A DNA stretch of 56,552 bases from Nostoc sp. WHI. GTDB lineage: Bacteria > Cyanobacteriota > Cyanobacteriia > Cyanobacteriales > Nostocaceae. Under the pieces are notes generated by a model. The model saw only the letters and a list, made by a program, of their open reading frames with translations, had not been told where the DNA came from and ran no database searches. Position numbers and translations under genes: made by a program. The stretch lies in contig NZ_WBKM01000193.1 in the NCBI RefSeq assembly GCF_015714725.1, positions 1-56,552 of the forward strand. Direction: 5' to 3'. Of the stretch, positions 20,401 through 29,169 are shown one piece after another (the stretch's first letter is position 1; every line of letters begins with the position of its first letter).

Positions 20401-23400
20401 GATAACCACTGTCAATTAAGAATTGAAATCCTTTACCAAAATGCACAGTGCTGCGAAGATGGTGTAACCAATAATCAGCAGTGGCGATTTCTTTACCAAT
20501 TGGTTTGCCTGTGACATTGCTAATAATAGTCAAGCTTGGTTCATGGAAAGAAATTCTATTTAAAACTTCAGCAAACTCATCAATAATTGGTTCCATTAAA
20601 GCAGAATGAAAAGCATGAGATACTGCCAAGCGTTTAGTTTTATAACCTTGTTCTATAAAAAGTTTCTCTTGTTGATCGATAATTTCATTAAAGCCAGAAA
20701 TTACAGTAATTGAACCGTTGGCTGCGGCAATATTAACTTGACTGCTATAGGTTTTTACTGTTTCATAATCAGCATAAATTGCTGCCATAGCTCCATTTTG
20801 CGGCAGTTCTCCCATTAAGTGACCGCGTTGGGTAACTAATTGCAAGGCATCTTCTAAAGAAAAGACTCCAGCTAAACAAGCTGCAACATATTCACCAATG
20901 CTATGTCCTAAAAGTGCCGAGGGTTGTATTCCCCAGGATTGCCATAATTTAGCAAGTGCATATTCAAGCGAAAAAAGCGCTGGCTGTGTGATTTGAGTCT
21001 GTTCGAGCAAATCGCTATTTTGCAATTGGAAGATTAAATCTAATAGCGATTTTCCTAAAATAGGTTGCAGGATTTTGTCACAAATATCTAGAGTATTTTT
21101 AAAGACAGGTTCTTTGTTGTAAAGAGTTTGCCCCATCCCTGAATATTGAGAACCTTGTCCTGAAAATAGGAAAGCTATATTTGATTGATTCTCTGATGCA
21201 ATTGGCGTAATTACATTATCAGAATTATTACCTTCTTCAAAATCAGCAAGTGCTTTCTCTGCTGTAGTGATTGAGTCAGCTACAATACACAATCGATGGC
21301 GGAAAATAGCTCTTCCTGTACTTGCAGTAAAACAAGCATCGGCTAAATTTCCAGATTCATTTAAAGCGGATTGATAGTTTTTTGCTAACTCTTGGAGTGA
21401 TTTTTCGGAACGAGCCGAAAGAGGTAGAAGATAAAGCTGATTATCAGATTGCTGGGGAGAAGTAGATGCAATTTCTCCAACAATAATATGGGCATTCGTA
21501 CCACTAAATCCAAAGGAGCTAACTCCCGCAATTCGTTCTCGTTCACTAGGATGCCAGTTTTTTCCATGTACTGGAACTTCAAAAATATGAGAACTCCAAT
21601 CAAAACGGGGATTGGGCTGCTCAAAGTGAAGATGGGGAGGAATTTTATTGTTTTGTAAGGCTAAAACAGTTTTAATTAACCCAGCAATTCCGGCTGCCCC
21701 TTCTAAATGTCCTAAATTTGTTTTGACAGAACCAATAATTAAAGGTCGATTTTGGGGGCGATCGCTAAACACCGCAGCCATACTTTCTAATTCAATCGGA
21801 TCACCGATCGCAGTACCGGTACCATGAGCTTCGATAAAGTCTATTTGCTCTGGTTTAAGTTTCGCTGCATTCAGTGCTTGATGTAACAATTTTTCCTGAG
21901 CATCACCATTAGGCACTGTCAGTCCACTACTTGGGCCATCGTGATTAACTGCTGTACCATAAACTCTAGCTAAAATGCGATCGCCATTCTTAACTGCTTG
22001 ACTCAACCGTTTGAGAACAATCATCCCGCAACCTTCGCCCCGTACCATGCCATTGGCACTGGCATCAAAAGTTTTGCAACGTCCATCAGGTGCAAGCATG
22101 TGAGCGCGACTTTCAATTAAGGAAATTACCGGGGTTAAAATTACGTTGACACCACCCGCAAGGGCAATGTCACACTCACCATTACGTAAGGCATTGCAAG
22201 CTAAATGTACTGCTACCAATGAAGAAGAACAAGCAGTATCAATTGTCATTGATGGCCCTTGCAAGCCAAAGACATAAGATAGACGACCGGCTGCTACACT
22301 TACAGAAGTCCCAGAACCGGTGTAGGCATTGATTGCTTCTGGGGCATAACTCAATTGTGCATAGTCTTGAGTCATCGCCCCAACAAAAACGCCAGTTTGA
22401 CTATTGCGTAACTGCTGAGGATTTTGTCCCGCAGATTCTAAAGCTTGCCAAGTAGTTTCTAGCAGCAAACGTTGCTGAGGATCTATAGCGATAGCCTCAC
22501 GGGGGAGAATTCCAAAAAATTCGGCATCAAACTGATCTATTTGCTCTAGAAATGCTCCGTAAGAAGAAGATATTTTTCCTGGTGTATCTGGATCGGGATG
22601 ATACCATGCTTGAATATCCCAGCGATCGCCTGGAATTTCTCTCACCGCATCTTTCCCCTGTTCTAAAAGTTCCCAGAAAGATTTTAGATCATTTGCACCG
22701 CCAGGAAATCGGCAAGCCATGCCTACAATGACAATAGGATCTTCTTCTTGTTGTGGTTTTTCTGAGGGGATGTTTAAAAAGTCATCAAGTTTACCGAAGA
22801 ACCCCTCTCCAAACCTCTCCCCCACTGGGAGAGAGGCTTTGAAATCCCCATTCCCTTGTAGGGAAGGAGGTTTATTAGGATTTAGCTTTTGTCCAGGAAT
22901 TTCCACCTCGGAGATAGTTAAAACTTCCCGCAGTAGATAATCTGTTAAAGTTTCCACGTTGGGAAAACGAAAAGTAATTGTTGTGGCTAAAGAACAGTTA
23001 AAATCGGTTTGTAGAAGATTGCGAAGTTCTGTTGAGGTAAGCGAGTCCATCCCCAAATCAAAAAAGCCTTGTTGGGGAGAAACTACTTCATCGGTTGATA
23101 GTCCTAATACAGTGGAGACACGGAAACTAAGGTGACGAATTAGTAAATCACGACGCTGTTTTACAGGTATGGTTTGCCACTGCTCTAAAATATTTGATGT
23201 ATTTTGAGATTTAGTTTCTACTAAGGGTAAGAAGTTTTGATAAAAGCTTTGGTTAATGTAGGGGAAACGTTGCCAATCAATTGCAATTACACCAGCACGG
23301 ACAATCTTATTAAACAAGATTTTTTCTAGAGTATTTAGTGCTAAATCAGGTGCGATCGCATCATAACCTTTAGTTGCTAATCTCTCTAAGACATTGCGAT

Positions 23401-26400
23401 CGACTGCTGCACCAATTTCACTCCACGGCCCCCAATTGATGACTGTGGCAGGCAAATTATGTGCATGACGAAAATAGGCAAAGGCATCCTCAAAGGCATT
23501 AGCAGCAGCAGCATTAGCTTGTCCAGCCGAGCCAATCAGCGACACAGCAGAGGTATAACAAACAAAGAAATCTAAAGGATCGTTGAGTGTTAATTGATGA
23601 AGTAACCAAGTTCCTTTCACCTTGGGCGCTAGAACATGGTTAAAACGTTCTGGTGTGAGTCGCAATAATGTTGTATCGTCTAAAGTGCCGGCGATGTGGA
23701 AAATCCCCCGCACAGGATACTGGGAACGACATTCTTCTAGTAAGGTGTGAAGTTTCTCGGCATCTGTGACATCAACATCTTTGATTTGGATGTCTGCGTT
23801 AAGGGATTGCAGATTTGTAAGAATTTCGGGAGTGATAGCTTTGGCACCACTGCGACTGCACAATACTAAATGACGAGCGCCACATTCTATCATCCATCGG
23901 GCAGTGGCTAAACCTAATCCGCCTGTACCACCGGAAATTAAATAAAAGCCATCTTGATGGAAATTGATGTTTCCTTCTTCTAGTTTTTTCTCTACCAAAC
24001 GCGGAGAAAAGCGTTGATCTCCGCGCAAGGCTACGCGGTTTTCCTGTGTATCGCTGTAGAGTTCTCGGAATAATTTTTCTCCTAAATCTTGTCCGTTAGG
24101 ATCTAAATCTATGGCTCTAAAATTTAATTCAGGATGTTCTAGTACTAGGCTTAAAGCGATTCCTAATAATGAAGATTGGGCTGGAGATGTGAGGGTTGTA
24201 ACTTGTTTGGCTGGTACGGAACCTTGGGTGACAAGAATAAGTGCGGGGGGATTTTCTTGTTGTAATAATGCCTGAATTAAAAATAGGAATCGTTTACAAT
24301 GAATTTCTACTTTTTGATAAATTTCGCCTTCTATTTCTTGTAATGGCCAGAGGTAGATGATTTCACGAGTTTCTGGTGTTAAGAGGTTTTGTAATAGTAA
24401 GAGATAATCTTCGGGGTTGTCAGGATTAATTTGTTGAGGTGAGATGAGTGAATAAGTAATGCCTCGCTGTTGTAATGGGATGATTAAATTTTGGGCTATT
24501 CCTTTTGTATCGGCAAAGATTATTTCACGCAGAGGCGCGGAGGCGCGGAGAGGAGGAGGGTTGCTTTTGGCGATGATGACGCTTTGTTTTAATAGGTTGT
24601 GTGTCTCTGGGTTGGTTGGTTCGATGACGTTAATTTCTGTAAAATGATGATTGGCGAGTAAATTTTGCCAATGTTTTGTATTTAGTAAAGGATAGCTATT
24701 GCGGTGGGGATCTTTACTGCATAGCCACCATCCTTCTGTTAAGCCAAAGGTTAAATCTATCCAACGACGTGCACCAGTACTTTCTAATAGTATTAGTAGG
24801 GCGTTAGGAGCGATTAGGGAATGTACGTGCTGGAGTGTTTTGTCAATATCTGCTGTTGCATGGAGGACGTTGGCGGCGATAATTATATCAAAACTTCCTG
24901 GGAGAAAACCTTGAGTTAAGGGATTCTTTTCTATATCTAATAATTGATATTTTATGAAGGGATAATGGCTAAAATTTTCTTTGGCTCTGGTTAAGAATCT
25001 AGAGGAAATATCAGTAAATACGTATTCAATTTGACCACTATTTAAATGCGGTAAAATTGCAGTGGTGGCTGATCCTGTTCCGCTTCCAATTTCAAGAATT
25101 CGTAGCTGACGATTTGTTGGTAAATTTGCTACTGCACATTTAATAGTTTCTGCAACTAATTCATTCATCAACTTAGCCCCAGCCGCATCAGAATACACAG
25201 ATGCGATCGCATTTAAATCGCCTTGGGGAAATAGCAATTCTAACGGCTCAATTTGACGACGCATCACAGCAGCCAAAGCTGAACCACAACGTTCTATGAG
25301 ATTAATTTCTGCAAGATAATCGGGAAATTCGCTGCGTAGGTGTTGAATTTGCAATTGGGATGAAGATGTTTTTGGTTCTTTTGCTAATAACCATCCATTT
25401 TGTTGTTGAGTAACAATTCCTTCCTCGGCTAGAATTGCTAAACACCGCGATAATAAGGGACGATAAAAATCAACAATTCCACCTTGAGCGGCAATTTTTT
25501 CTTCTTGATAAGTTTGATTTAATTGAGGTTGCCAGTTAAGCTTTTTTAAACCTTCCCATATATAACTTACGCTTAAACTTTCCATCTCACTAAGCAAGCG
25601 TTCATATTGGCGCAATTTCTCCGCCAATTGCTGTTCTAATTGCTGTGGTTTAACTTGAATCTTAATTACATCAGGAGTAAGTAAGGAATCTCTACCATCG
25701 GGTAAAAAAGGCGTTAGGGGAATCCATTCTTCTAGATAGGATTGAGCTTGGCTTTTATGGCGGATAATTTCTTGGCGTTGAACAGATTTTAGTTCAAATC
25801 CGGTAATTGCTACTAGTAACTCACCTGATTCTGAATAAATATCAATATCAGAGACAATCAAATTAGGAGAACTTTTGATTAGTTTAACTACACTGATGAC
25901 GCTATCACCTGGAGAGCGGAAAAACTGGAATTTAGCAATGCGGATTGGTACATAAGTTACAAATGACTCTTGCTGAAATAAAATAGCTGCGATCGCCTGA
26001 AAACAAGCGTCAAGCATGGCAGGATGAAATTGGTAATTTCTGGCTTCTAAACGCAGAGTATCGGTTAACTTTATTTCAGCGATCGCGCTATTTTTACCAC
26101 GGTGAAGTTTCTGAATTAACTGAAAGCTATTACCATAATTAACTCCAGATTTTTGGTATGTTTGATAAAATGACTTAATCTCAAGCTGTTCTGGACAGTC
26201 AGCTTTTATTTGTTCCAGATTGTGGTTAGTTGAATCAATTAATTTTAGTTTTTTAATTTCTCCCGAAACGAGCAAATCCCAATTATTGCCAGCTTTATTA
26301 TAGATGTGAAAAAGTTCTTTACTGTCGGCTTTTGGCTCAATAATTAATTGTAAAGTATTTTCTATATCTCGAAGCAACAAGGCTTTATTAAATTCAATAT

Positions 26401-29113
26401 TTTCTAATCTAACGGTGTTACCTTCTACCGCAGCTAACGCCATCTCAATAAATGCCGCCCCTGGAAAGATAGGTTGATCAAAAACTTGATGTTCTGCCAA
26501 AAACGCTGGGTTGTTCTGACTAATGCTAGCTCGATATTGAATAGAAGATAGAGGGGAAGGCAGGCGATCGCCTAGTAATGGGTGTCCATAATTATGAGAT
26601 TTGCTAACTAAATCTTGTTTCTCATTAACAGGAGTTACCCAATAGCGTTTGCGGATAAAAGGAGAATTTGGTAAACTAATTTTCTGCCCTGATCGATGGA
26701 ATTCTTTCCAATTAATATTTGCTCCTCTTACATATAGTTCTGCTAAGACAGTTTGCACTTGCTGATAATTGCTGACATCTTTAGCTAAACTACACAACCA
26801 AAGGATTTCGCTACCAGGCAAATTTTGACGGACAATATTAATTAGTGTGGGCTGAGTTCCAATTTCTAGAAAGATTTGATAGCCCATCTGATGTAGAGTG
26901 GCAATTCCCTTATCACTATTATCTGATTGACGAACCTGTTGCACCCAGTAAGCGGCAGTTTTAACAGAACTACTAACAACTTCACCATTAACATTAGAAA
27001 TTAAAGTGAGTTGCGGATTATGATAAGAAACTTCTTCAGCTACCTTTTGAAAAGCTAAAAATCTGTTTTCCCCAAGTTTTTGGCTGAATAAACGAGCGCG
27101 ACTTGCAACCAACTTAACTGCATCTTCAACAGAAAAAACTCCAGCTTGTTGAGCAGCGACATACTCACCCAAACCATAGCCTAAAATCGCAGAAGGCCGA
27201 ATTCCCCAAGATTTCCAGAGTTCACAAAGAGCATATTGCAGCGCAAATAAAGCTGGCTGCACATACAAAGGATCGTAGTGCTGTTGAGCTTGATCAAATA
27301 ACTTTTCTATAGAAAAACTTAAATAACTTTGGAATAGGCGATCGCACCGAATAAACGCCTCACGAAATACAGGCTCTTCCCCTACACCAGGAGATATCAC
27401 TCCCTCATCATTACAAAGAAAAGCAACCTTAGTATTTCCTTGCGCCTCCCCACAAATAACCCCACTTCCTACCTTTGCGCCTTTGCGCCTTTGCGCGAAA
27501 CTACTAAGTCCCTCTCGAAAAGCGTCAACACTAGAAACCAACAAAGCTAGTCGTTGTTTATGATGAAAACGGCCTGTATTTAAAGAAAAGGCAATATCAT
27601 TTAAATTTAAATCATCATCAACATAGTCAATAAAACGATCCGCCAACAGATGTAAACGCTCTTCATCTTTAGCAGAGAGGGTAATTAGTACGGGGAATGT
27701 TGTTTTAACCGGGGACTGTACTTGAGGAGGTTCACTCAAGATAACATGAGCATTAGTTCCCGATGCTCCAAAAGAACTAACTCCAGCCGCTTTTATCTTC
27801 TCATTGCTAACATTCCAGGGACGAATTTGTGTCACCACATCAAGCGGTAAGCTGTCCCAATTAATATGAGGATTTGGTTTTTGGAAATTCAAATGAGCCG
27901 GAATTTCCGAATGATATATAGATAATACAGTCTTAATTAAACCAGAAATCCCCGCCGCCGCCGCCAAATGACCGAGATTTGTCTTGATAGAACCCACTAA
28001 CAAAGGTTGGGATTTAGAGCGATTGACACATAAAGCATCAGCGATCGCTTTAATTTCAATGGGATCTCCCAAAGCCGTACCAGTACCGTGAGCTTCAACA
28101 TAATCAATGACATCAGCACTCAAATGCGCGTCATTAAGAGCCTCACGAATTAAATCTGTCTGCACAGGGCCGTTAGGAACTGTAAAGCCACCACTTGCAC
28201 CATCGTTATTTACAGCTGTTCCCCGAATTAATGCCCAAATGCGATCGCCATCTTTTAAGGCTTCACTCAACCTTTTTAAAACGACGACTCCACAACCCTC
28301 GCCAATGCCAAACCCATCAGCGGTGGCATCAAAAGTTTTGCATCTACCATCAGTAGCTAACATCTGATTTCTGCACAACGCGATCGGCACTTCCGGCGTC
28401 AGAATCAGGCTTACACCCCCCACCAAAGCTTGTCTGCATTCCTGCGATCGCAAAGAACGACACGCCAAATGAACAGCCACCAGCGAAGAAGAACAAGCTG
28501 TATCTACAGCCAAACTAGGGCCGTTAAGATTCAAAATATAAGAGATGCGTCCAGCAGCAGCATTTAGATGATTTCCAGATATATGATAAGCACCAACTGC
28601 GCTATAATCATCCCTTGGTGCAATCAGACGAGTATAATCATTGTTTGTAATCCCAATAAAAACCCCAGTTTTGCCAATTCTAGAAGTAGGCGCAGCCATA
28701 GCAGCATTTTCCAACGCCTCATAAGCAACCTCTAACAGTAGTCGCTGCTGAGGATCAATATGCAAAGCTTCTCTCGGTGCAATCCCGAAAAATTGCGCGT
28801 CAAACATCGAAACATCATCGAGAAAACCGCCTTGAGATACATAGATTCTACCGGCTTTCCCACGCTCTGAGTCATAAAAATCAGAAGTATTCCAGCGATC
28901 GCGCGGTATATCTCTGAGCGTACTACCACCAGCCTTAAGAAAAGACCAAAATGCCTCAGGGGTAGAAATATCATTACCAAAACGACAACCCAAACCAACA
29001 ACTGCGATCGGTTCGCTTTGTTTAGCTTCAACAGCCTTTAATCTCTCGTTCGCTTCATTCAGCGCCTTAAACACCCTAGCTTGGACAGACTTATCCTTAT
29101 CTGATATATCCAC
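17405..29113 (-). CDS. mcyD: Two-module type I PKS (McyD) with a degenerate first module
   Basis: About 3902 residues from the GTG at 29113, which has AAGGAG four bases upstream; the frame runs open to a TTG at 29173 whose extra codons come from a repeat. Module 1: KS (DTACSSS near 28500), degenerate AT (about 26775-27430), DH (HQVFDQPIFPG near 26490, HPAMLDACF near 26010), C-methyltransferase (EIGSGTGSA near 25085), KR (SGGTGGLG near 23930) and ACP (GMDSL near 23050). Module 2: KS (DTACSSS near 22235), intact AT (GHSIGEY near 20905, HAFHS), DH, KR (GQSSYAAAN near 18130) and ACP (GLNSL near 17670). The order matches McyD, which makes the diene part of Adda. Module 1 AT lacks its Ser and His motifs, and module 1 KR has Ala for the catalytic Tyr (codon 23510-23512). 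Four in-frame repeats are translated within the gene. Confidence 0.93.
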   Translation of the reverse strand: MDISDKDKSVQARVFKALNEANERLKAVEAKQSEPIAVVGLGCRFGNDISTPEAFWSFLKAGGSTLRDIPRDRWNTSDFYDSERGKAGRIYVSQGGFLDDVSMFDAQFFGIAPREALHIDPQQRLLLEVAYEALENAAMAAPTSRIGKTGVFIGITNNDYTRLIAPRDDYSAVGAYHISGNHLNAAAGRISYILNLNGPSLAVDTACSSSLVAVHLACRSLRSQECRQALVGGVSLILTPEVPIALCRNQMLATDGRCKTFDATADGFGIGEGCGVVVLKRLSEALKDGDRIWALIRGTAVNNDGASGGFTVPNGPVQTDLIREALNDAHLSADVIDYVEAHGTGTALGDPIEIKAIADALCVNRSKSQPLLVGSIKTNLGHLAAAAGISGLIKTVLSIYHSEIPAHLNFQKPNPHINWDSLPLDVVTQIRPWNVSNEKIKAAGVSSFGASGTNAHVILSEPPQVQSPVKTTFPVLITLSAKDEERLHLLADRFIDYVDDDLNLNDIAFSLNTGRFHHKQRLALLVSSVDAFREGLSSFAQRRKGAKVGSGVICGEAQGNTKVAFLCNDEGVISPGVGEEPVFREAFIRCDRLFQSYLSFSIEKLFDQAQQHYDPLYVQPALFALQYALCELWKSWGIRPSAILGYGLGEYVAAQQAGVFSVEDAVKLVASRARLFSQKLGENRFLAFQKVAEEVSYHNPQLTLISNVNGEVVSSSVKTAAYWVQQVRQSDNSDKGIATLHQMGYQIFLEIGTQPTLINIVRQNLPGSEILWLCSLAKDVSNYQQVQTVLAELYVRGANINWKEFHRSGQKISLPNSPFIRKRYWVTPVNEKQDLVSKSHNYGHPLLGDRLPSPLSSIQYRASISQNNPAFLAEHQVFDQPIFPGAAFIEMALAAVEGNTVRLENIEFNKALLLRDIENTLQLIIEPKADSKELFHIYNKAGNNWDLLVSGEIKKLKLIDSTNHNLEQIKADCPEQLEIKSFYQTYQKSGVNYGNSFQLIQKLHRGKNSAIAEIKLTDTLRLEARNYQFHPAMLDACFQAIAAILFQQESFVTYVPIRIAKFQFFRSPGDSVISVVKLIKSSPNLIVSDIDIYSESGELLVAITGFELKSVQRQEIIRHKSQAQSYLEEWIPLTPFLPDGRDSLLTPDVIKIQVKPQQLEQQLAEKLRQYERLLSEMESLSVSYIWEGLKKLNWQPQLNQTYQEEKIAAQGGIVDFYRPLLSRCLAILAEEGIVTQQQNGWLLAKEPKTSSSQLQIQHLRSEFPDYLAEINLIERCGSALAAVMRRQIEPLELLFPQGDLNAIASVYSDAAGAKLMNELVAETIKCAVANLPTNRQLRILEIGSGTGSATTAILPHLNSGQIEYVFTDISSRFLTRAKENFSHYPFIKYQLLDIEKNPLTQGFLPGSFDIIIAANVLHATADIDKTLQHVHSLIAPNALLILLESTGARRWIDLTFGLTEGWWLCSKDPHRNSYPLLNTKHWQNLLANHHFTEINVIEPTNPETHNLLKQSVIIAKSNPPPLRASAPLREIIFADTKGIAQNLIIPLQQRGITYSLISPQQINPDNPEDYLLLLQNLLTPETREIIYLWPLQEIEGEIYQKVEIHCKRFLFLIQALLQQENPPALILVTQGSVPAKQVTTLTSPAQSSLLGIALSLVLEHPELNFRAIDLDPNGQDLGEKLFRELYSDTQENRVALRGDQRFSPRLVEKKLEEGNINFHQDGFYLISGGTGGLGLATARWMIECGARHLVLCSRSGAKAITPEILTNLQSLNADIQIKDVDVTDAEKLHTLLEECRSQYPVRGIFHIAGTLDDTTLLRLTPERFNHVLAPKVKGTWLLHQLTLNDPLDFFVCYTSAVSLIGSAGQANAAAANAFEDAFAYFRHAHNLPATVINWGPWSEIGAAVDRNVLERLATKGYDAIAPDLALNTLEKILFNKIVRAGVIAIDWQRFPYINQSFYQNFLPLVETKSQNTSNILEQWQTIPVKQRRDLLIRHLSFRVSTVLGLSTDEVVSPQQGFFDLGMDSLTSTELRNLLQTDFNCSLATTITFRFPNVETLTDYLLREVLTISEVEIPGQKLNPNKPPSLQGNGDFKASLPVGERFGEGFFGKLDDFLNIPSEKPQQEEDPIVIVGMACRFPGGANDLKSFWELLEQGKDAVREIPGDRWDIQAWYHPDPDTPGKISSSYGAFLEQIDQFDAEFFGILPREAIAIDPQQRLLLETTWQALESAGQNPQQLRNSQTGVFVGAMTQDYAQLSYAPEAINAYTGSGTSVSVAAGRLSYVFGLQGPSMTIDTACSSSLVAVHLACNALRNGECDIALAGGVNVILTPVISLIESRAHMLAPDGRCKTFDASANGMVRGEGCGMIVLKRLSQAVKNGDRILARVYGTAVNHDGPSSGLTVPNGDAQEKLLHQALNAAKLKPEQIDFIEAHGTGTAIGDPIELESMAAVFSDRPQNRPLIIGSVKTNLGHLEGAAGIAGLIKTVLALQNNKIPPHLHFEQPNPRFDWSSHIFEVPVHGKNWHPSERERIAGVSSFGFSGTNAHIIVGEIASTSPQQSDNQLYLLPLSARSEKSLQELAKNYQSALNESGNLADACFTASTGRAIFRHRLCIVADSITTAEKALADFEEGNNSDNVITPIASENQSNIAFLFSGQGSQYSGMGQTLYNKEPVFKNTLDICDKILQPILGKSLLDLIFQLQNSDLLEQTQITQPALFSLEYALAKLWQSWGIQPSALLGHSIGEYVAACLAGVFSLEDALQLVTQRGHLMGELPQNGAMAAIYADYETVKTYSSQVNIAAANGSITVISGFNEIIDQQEKLFIEQGYKTKRLAVSHAFHSALMEPIIDEFAEVLNRISFHEPSLTIISNVTGKPIGKEIATADYWLHHLRSTVHFGKGFQFLIDSGYRCFLELGPKPVLLSMARLSSQLQETLWLPSIVPGQDEQAQMYRSLARLFVNGYSIEWAEVFRQGKRISLPTYPFQRERYWLANSEFSLAEIKTKLHPFISDFKKLATGEIIFEGDIKADNPGYLEEHKVFEKILFPATGFIEAILAASQKIFADNLVIIQNVSIHQGLLLSQSQTILQMIFKPKKSSGYGFEIFSSNSSQDNWILHVSGEIKAKNGYENLTQRRRDAEEDRGESVDIFRFYELYQQMRISYGERFQAIQELRYLGNGSQARISIDRSLADQRYCLHPVLLDACLQSIGAAFPEIHGKELHLPYGFSSLEFFGNPGYQAWTRVYIKSDTNGEISVDVDVYDEQEQLCARFTDLVARRTNPVVLQRLWQDTEKDWFYQVQWKKLNSIPDVAGDSRNSWLVFVHPGTALKQLINLFKKAGERVITVELGDDYEYCNQDNFVINPSQKSDFQHLYQEAYPSGEFPTGVIFAWETAPVTEDADAVYKSCNAVLHLIQTITAHWKKLPDLWLVTRGANQVLAETSLQPKQSSLWGLGAVINNEYPQIRCVCLDLSPTGEPDEAKFLFNEFHTPNSELRLALRKGNRYGARLVSATIPTAQKQQLVSQEGAYLITGGLGKIGLLVAEWLSEMGASHLVLCSRQIKSKLEAIASLTKNGTQITVISADITSAADMEQIFSRFGTELPPLRGVIHAAGVLDDGLLSNQNWERYQNVMRPKVEGTLLLDRYTRNLSLDFFIAFSSAAVILGSPGQSSYAAANAFMDALMQQRQSLGLPGISINWGAWDTGNEIDKQRFANWGIESMSSDTALKYLSQLILGKVSQGAIIDIDWSTFNQAFNINQPFFAEVRSPKGNSQESYAKLLERLMSVPVDERATTLSQGIEQLFREVTGLPVTSVIPQQTSFLELGLNSLMVLEFKNRLEGNLACTLSSSVIFDYPNLESLSNYLREEILADNIQFEVKTNSQTDTINPYDSLDEDELTILLNQKLAELDKYGE
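19707..19745. repeat. In-frame intergenic-type repeat inside mcyD (DH2 region)
   Basis: The coding strand reads TCACGCAGAGGCGCAGAGAC and continues GCAGAGG, matching the repeat at the mcyD 5' end in the same orientation. It is translated as TQRRRDAEEDRGE between the N-terminal and C-terminal halves of the second dehydratase, ahead of the YELYQQMRISYG stretch. Confidence 0.8.
22793..22880. repeat. Second class of intergenic-type repeat in the mcyD inter-module linker
   Basis: The plus strand has CCCCTCTCCAAACCTCTCCC followed by ACTGGGAGAGAGGC, the form of a common cyanobacterial palindromic intergenic repeat. It is translated through as a linker of about 30 residues containing NKPPSLQGNGDFKASLP and VGERFGEGFFGKL, between ACP1 and KS2 of McyD. 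Confidence 0.75.
24525..24558. repeat. In-frame repeat in mcyD, inverted orientation (CMT-KR linker)
   Basis: The plus strand reads TCACGCAGAGGCGCGGAGGC, then GCGGAGAGGAGGAGG. This is the same CGCAGAGG repeat but inverted relative to the copies at 19707 and 29133, so it is translated as PPPLRASAPLREI. It lies between the methyltransferase and ketoreductase regions of module 1. Confidence 0.8.
27473..27500. repeat. In-frame CGCAAAGG repeat at the front of the degenerate AT1 of mcyD
   Basis: The coding strand has three consecutive GCGCAAAG units, translated as SFAQRRKGAKVGSG. The insertion lies between the KS-AT linker (ending FREGLS) and the stretch that replaces the usual FLFTGQGSQ start of the AT fold. 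Confidence 0.8.
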
Positions 29114-29117
29114 TTTT

Positions 29118-29123
29118 CTCCTT
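29118..29123 (-). promoter_or_regulatory. Shine-Dalgarno AAGGAG deciding the mcyD start
   Basis: AAGGAG followed by AAAA and GTG at 29113-29111. It is the best ribosome-binding site near the 5' end of mcyD. It favours the GTG start over the TTG at 29173, which lies before repeat-derived codons and overlaps the mcyG stop. Confidence 0.6.
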
Positions 29124-29132
29124 CCCTCCTTA

Positions 29133-29158
29133 CTCTGCGCCTCTGCGTCTCTGCGTGA
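29133..29158. repeat. CGCAGAG repeat between mcyG stop and likely mcyD start
   Basis: The coding strand reads GCTCACGCAGAGACGCAGAG and continues GCGCAGAG, the classic form of this repeat. If the TTG start were used it would give the N-terminal peptide SSRRDAEAQSKEG, a recognisable repeat-derived sequence with no domain role. The repeat fills the short mcyG-mcyD junction. Confidence 0.85.
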
Positions 29159-29169
29159 GCTAAAAAAAA

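Noticed and set aside
28732..29031. 99-codon minus-strand ORF inside mcyD
   Set aside because: Shadow frame of the KS1 coding region, with no independent start signal.
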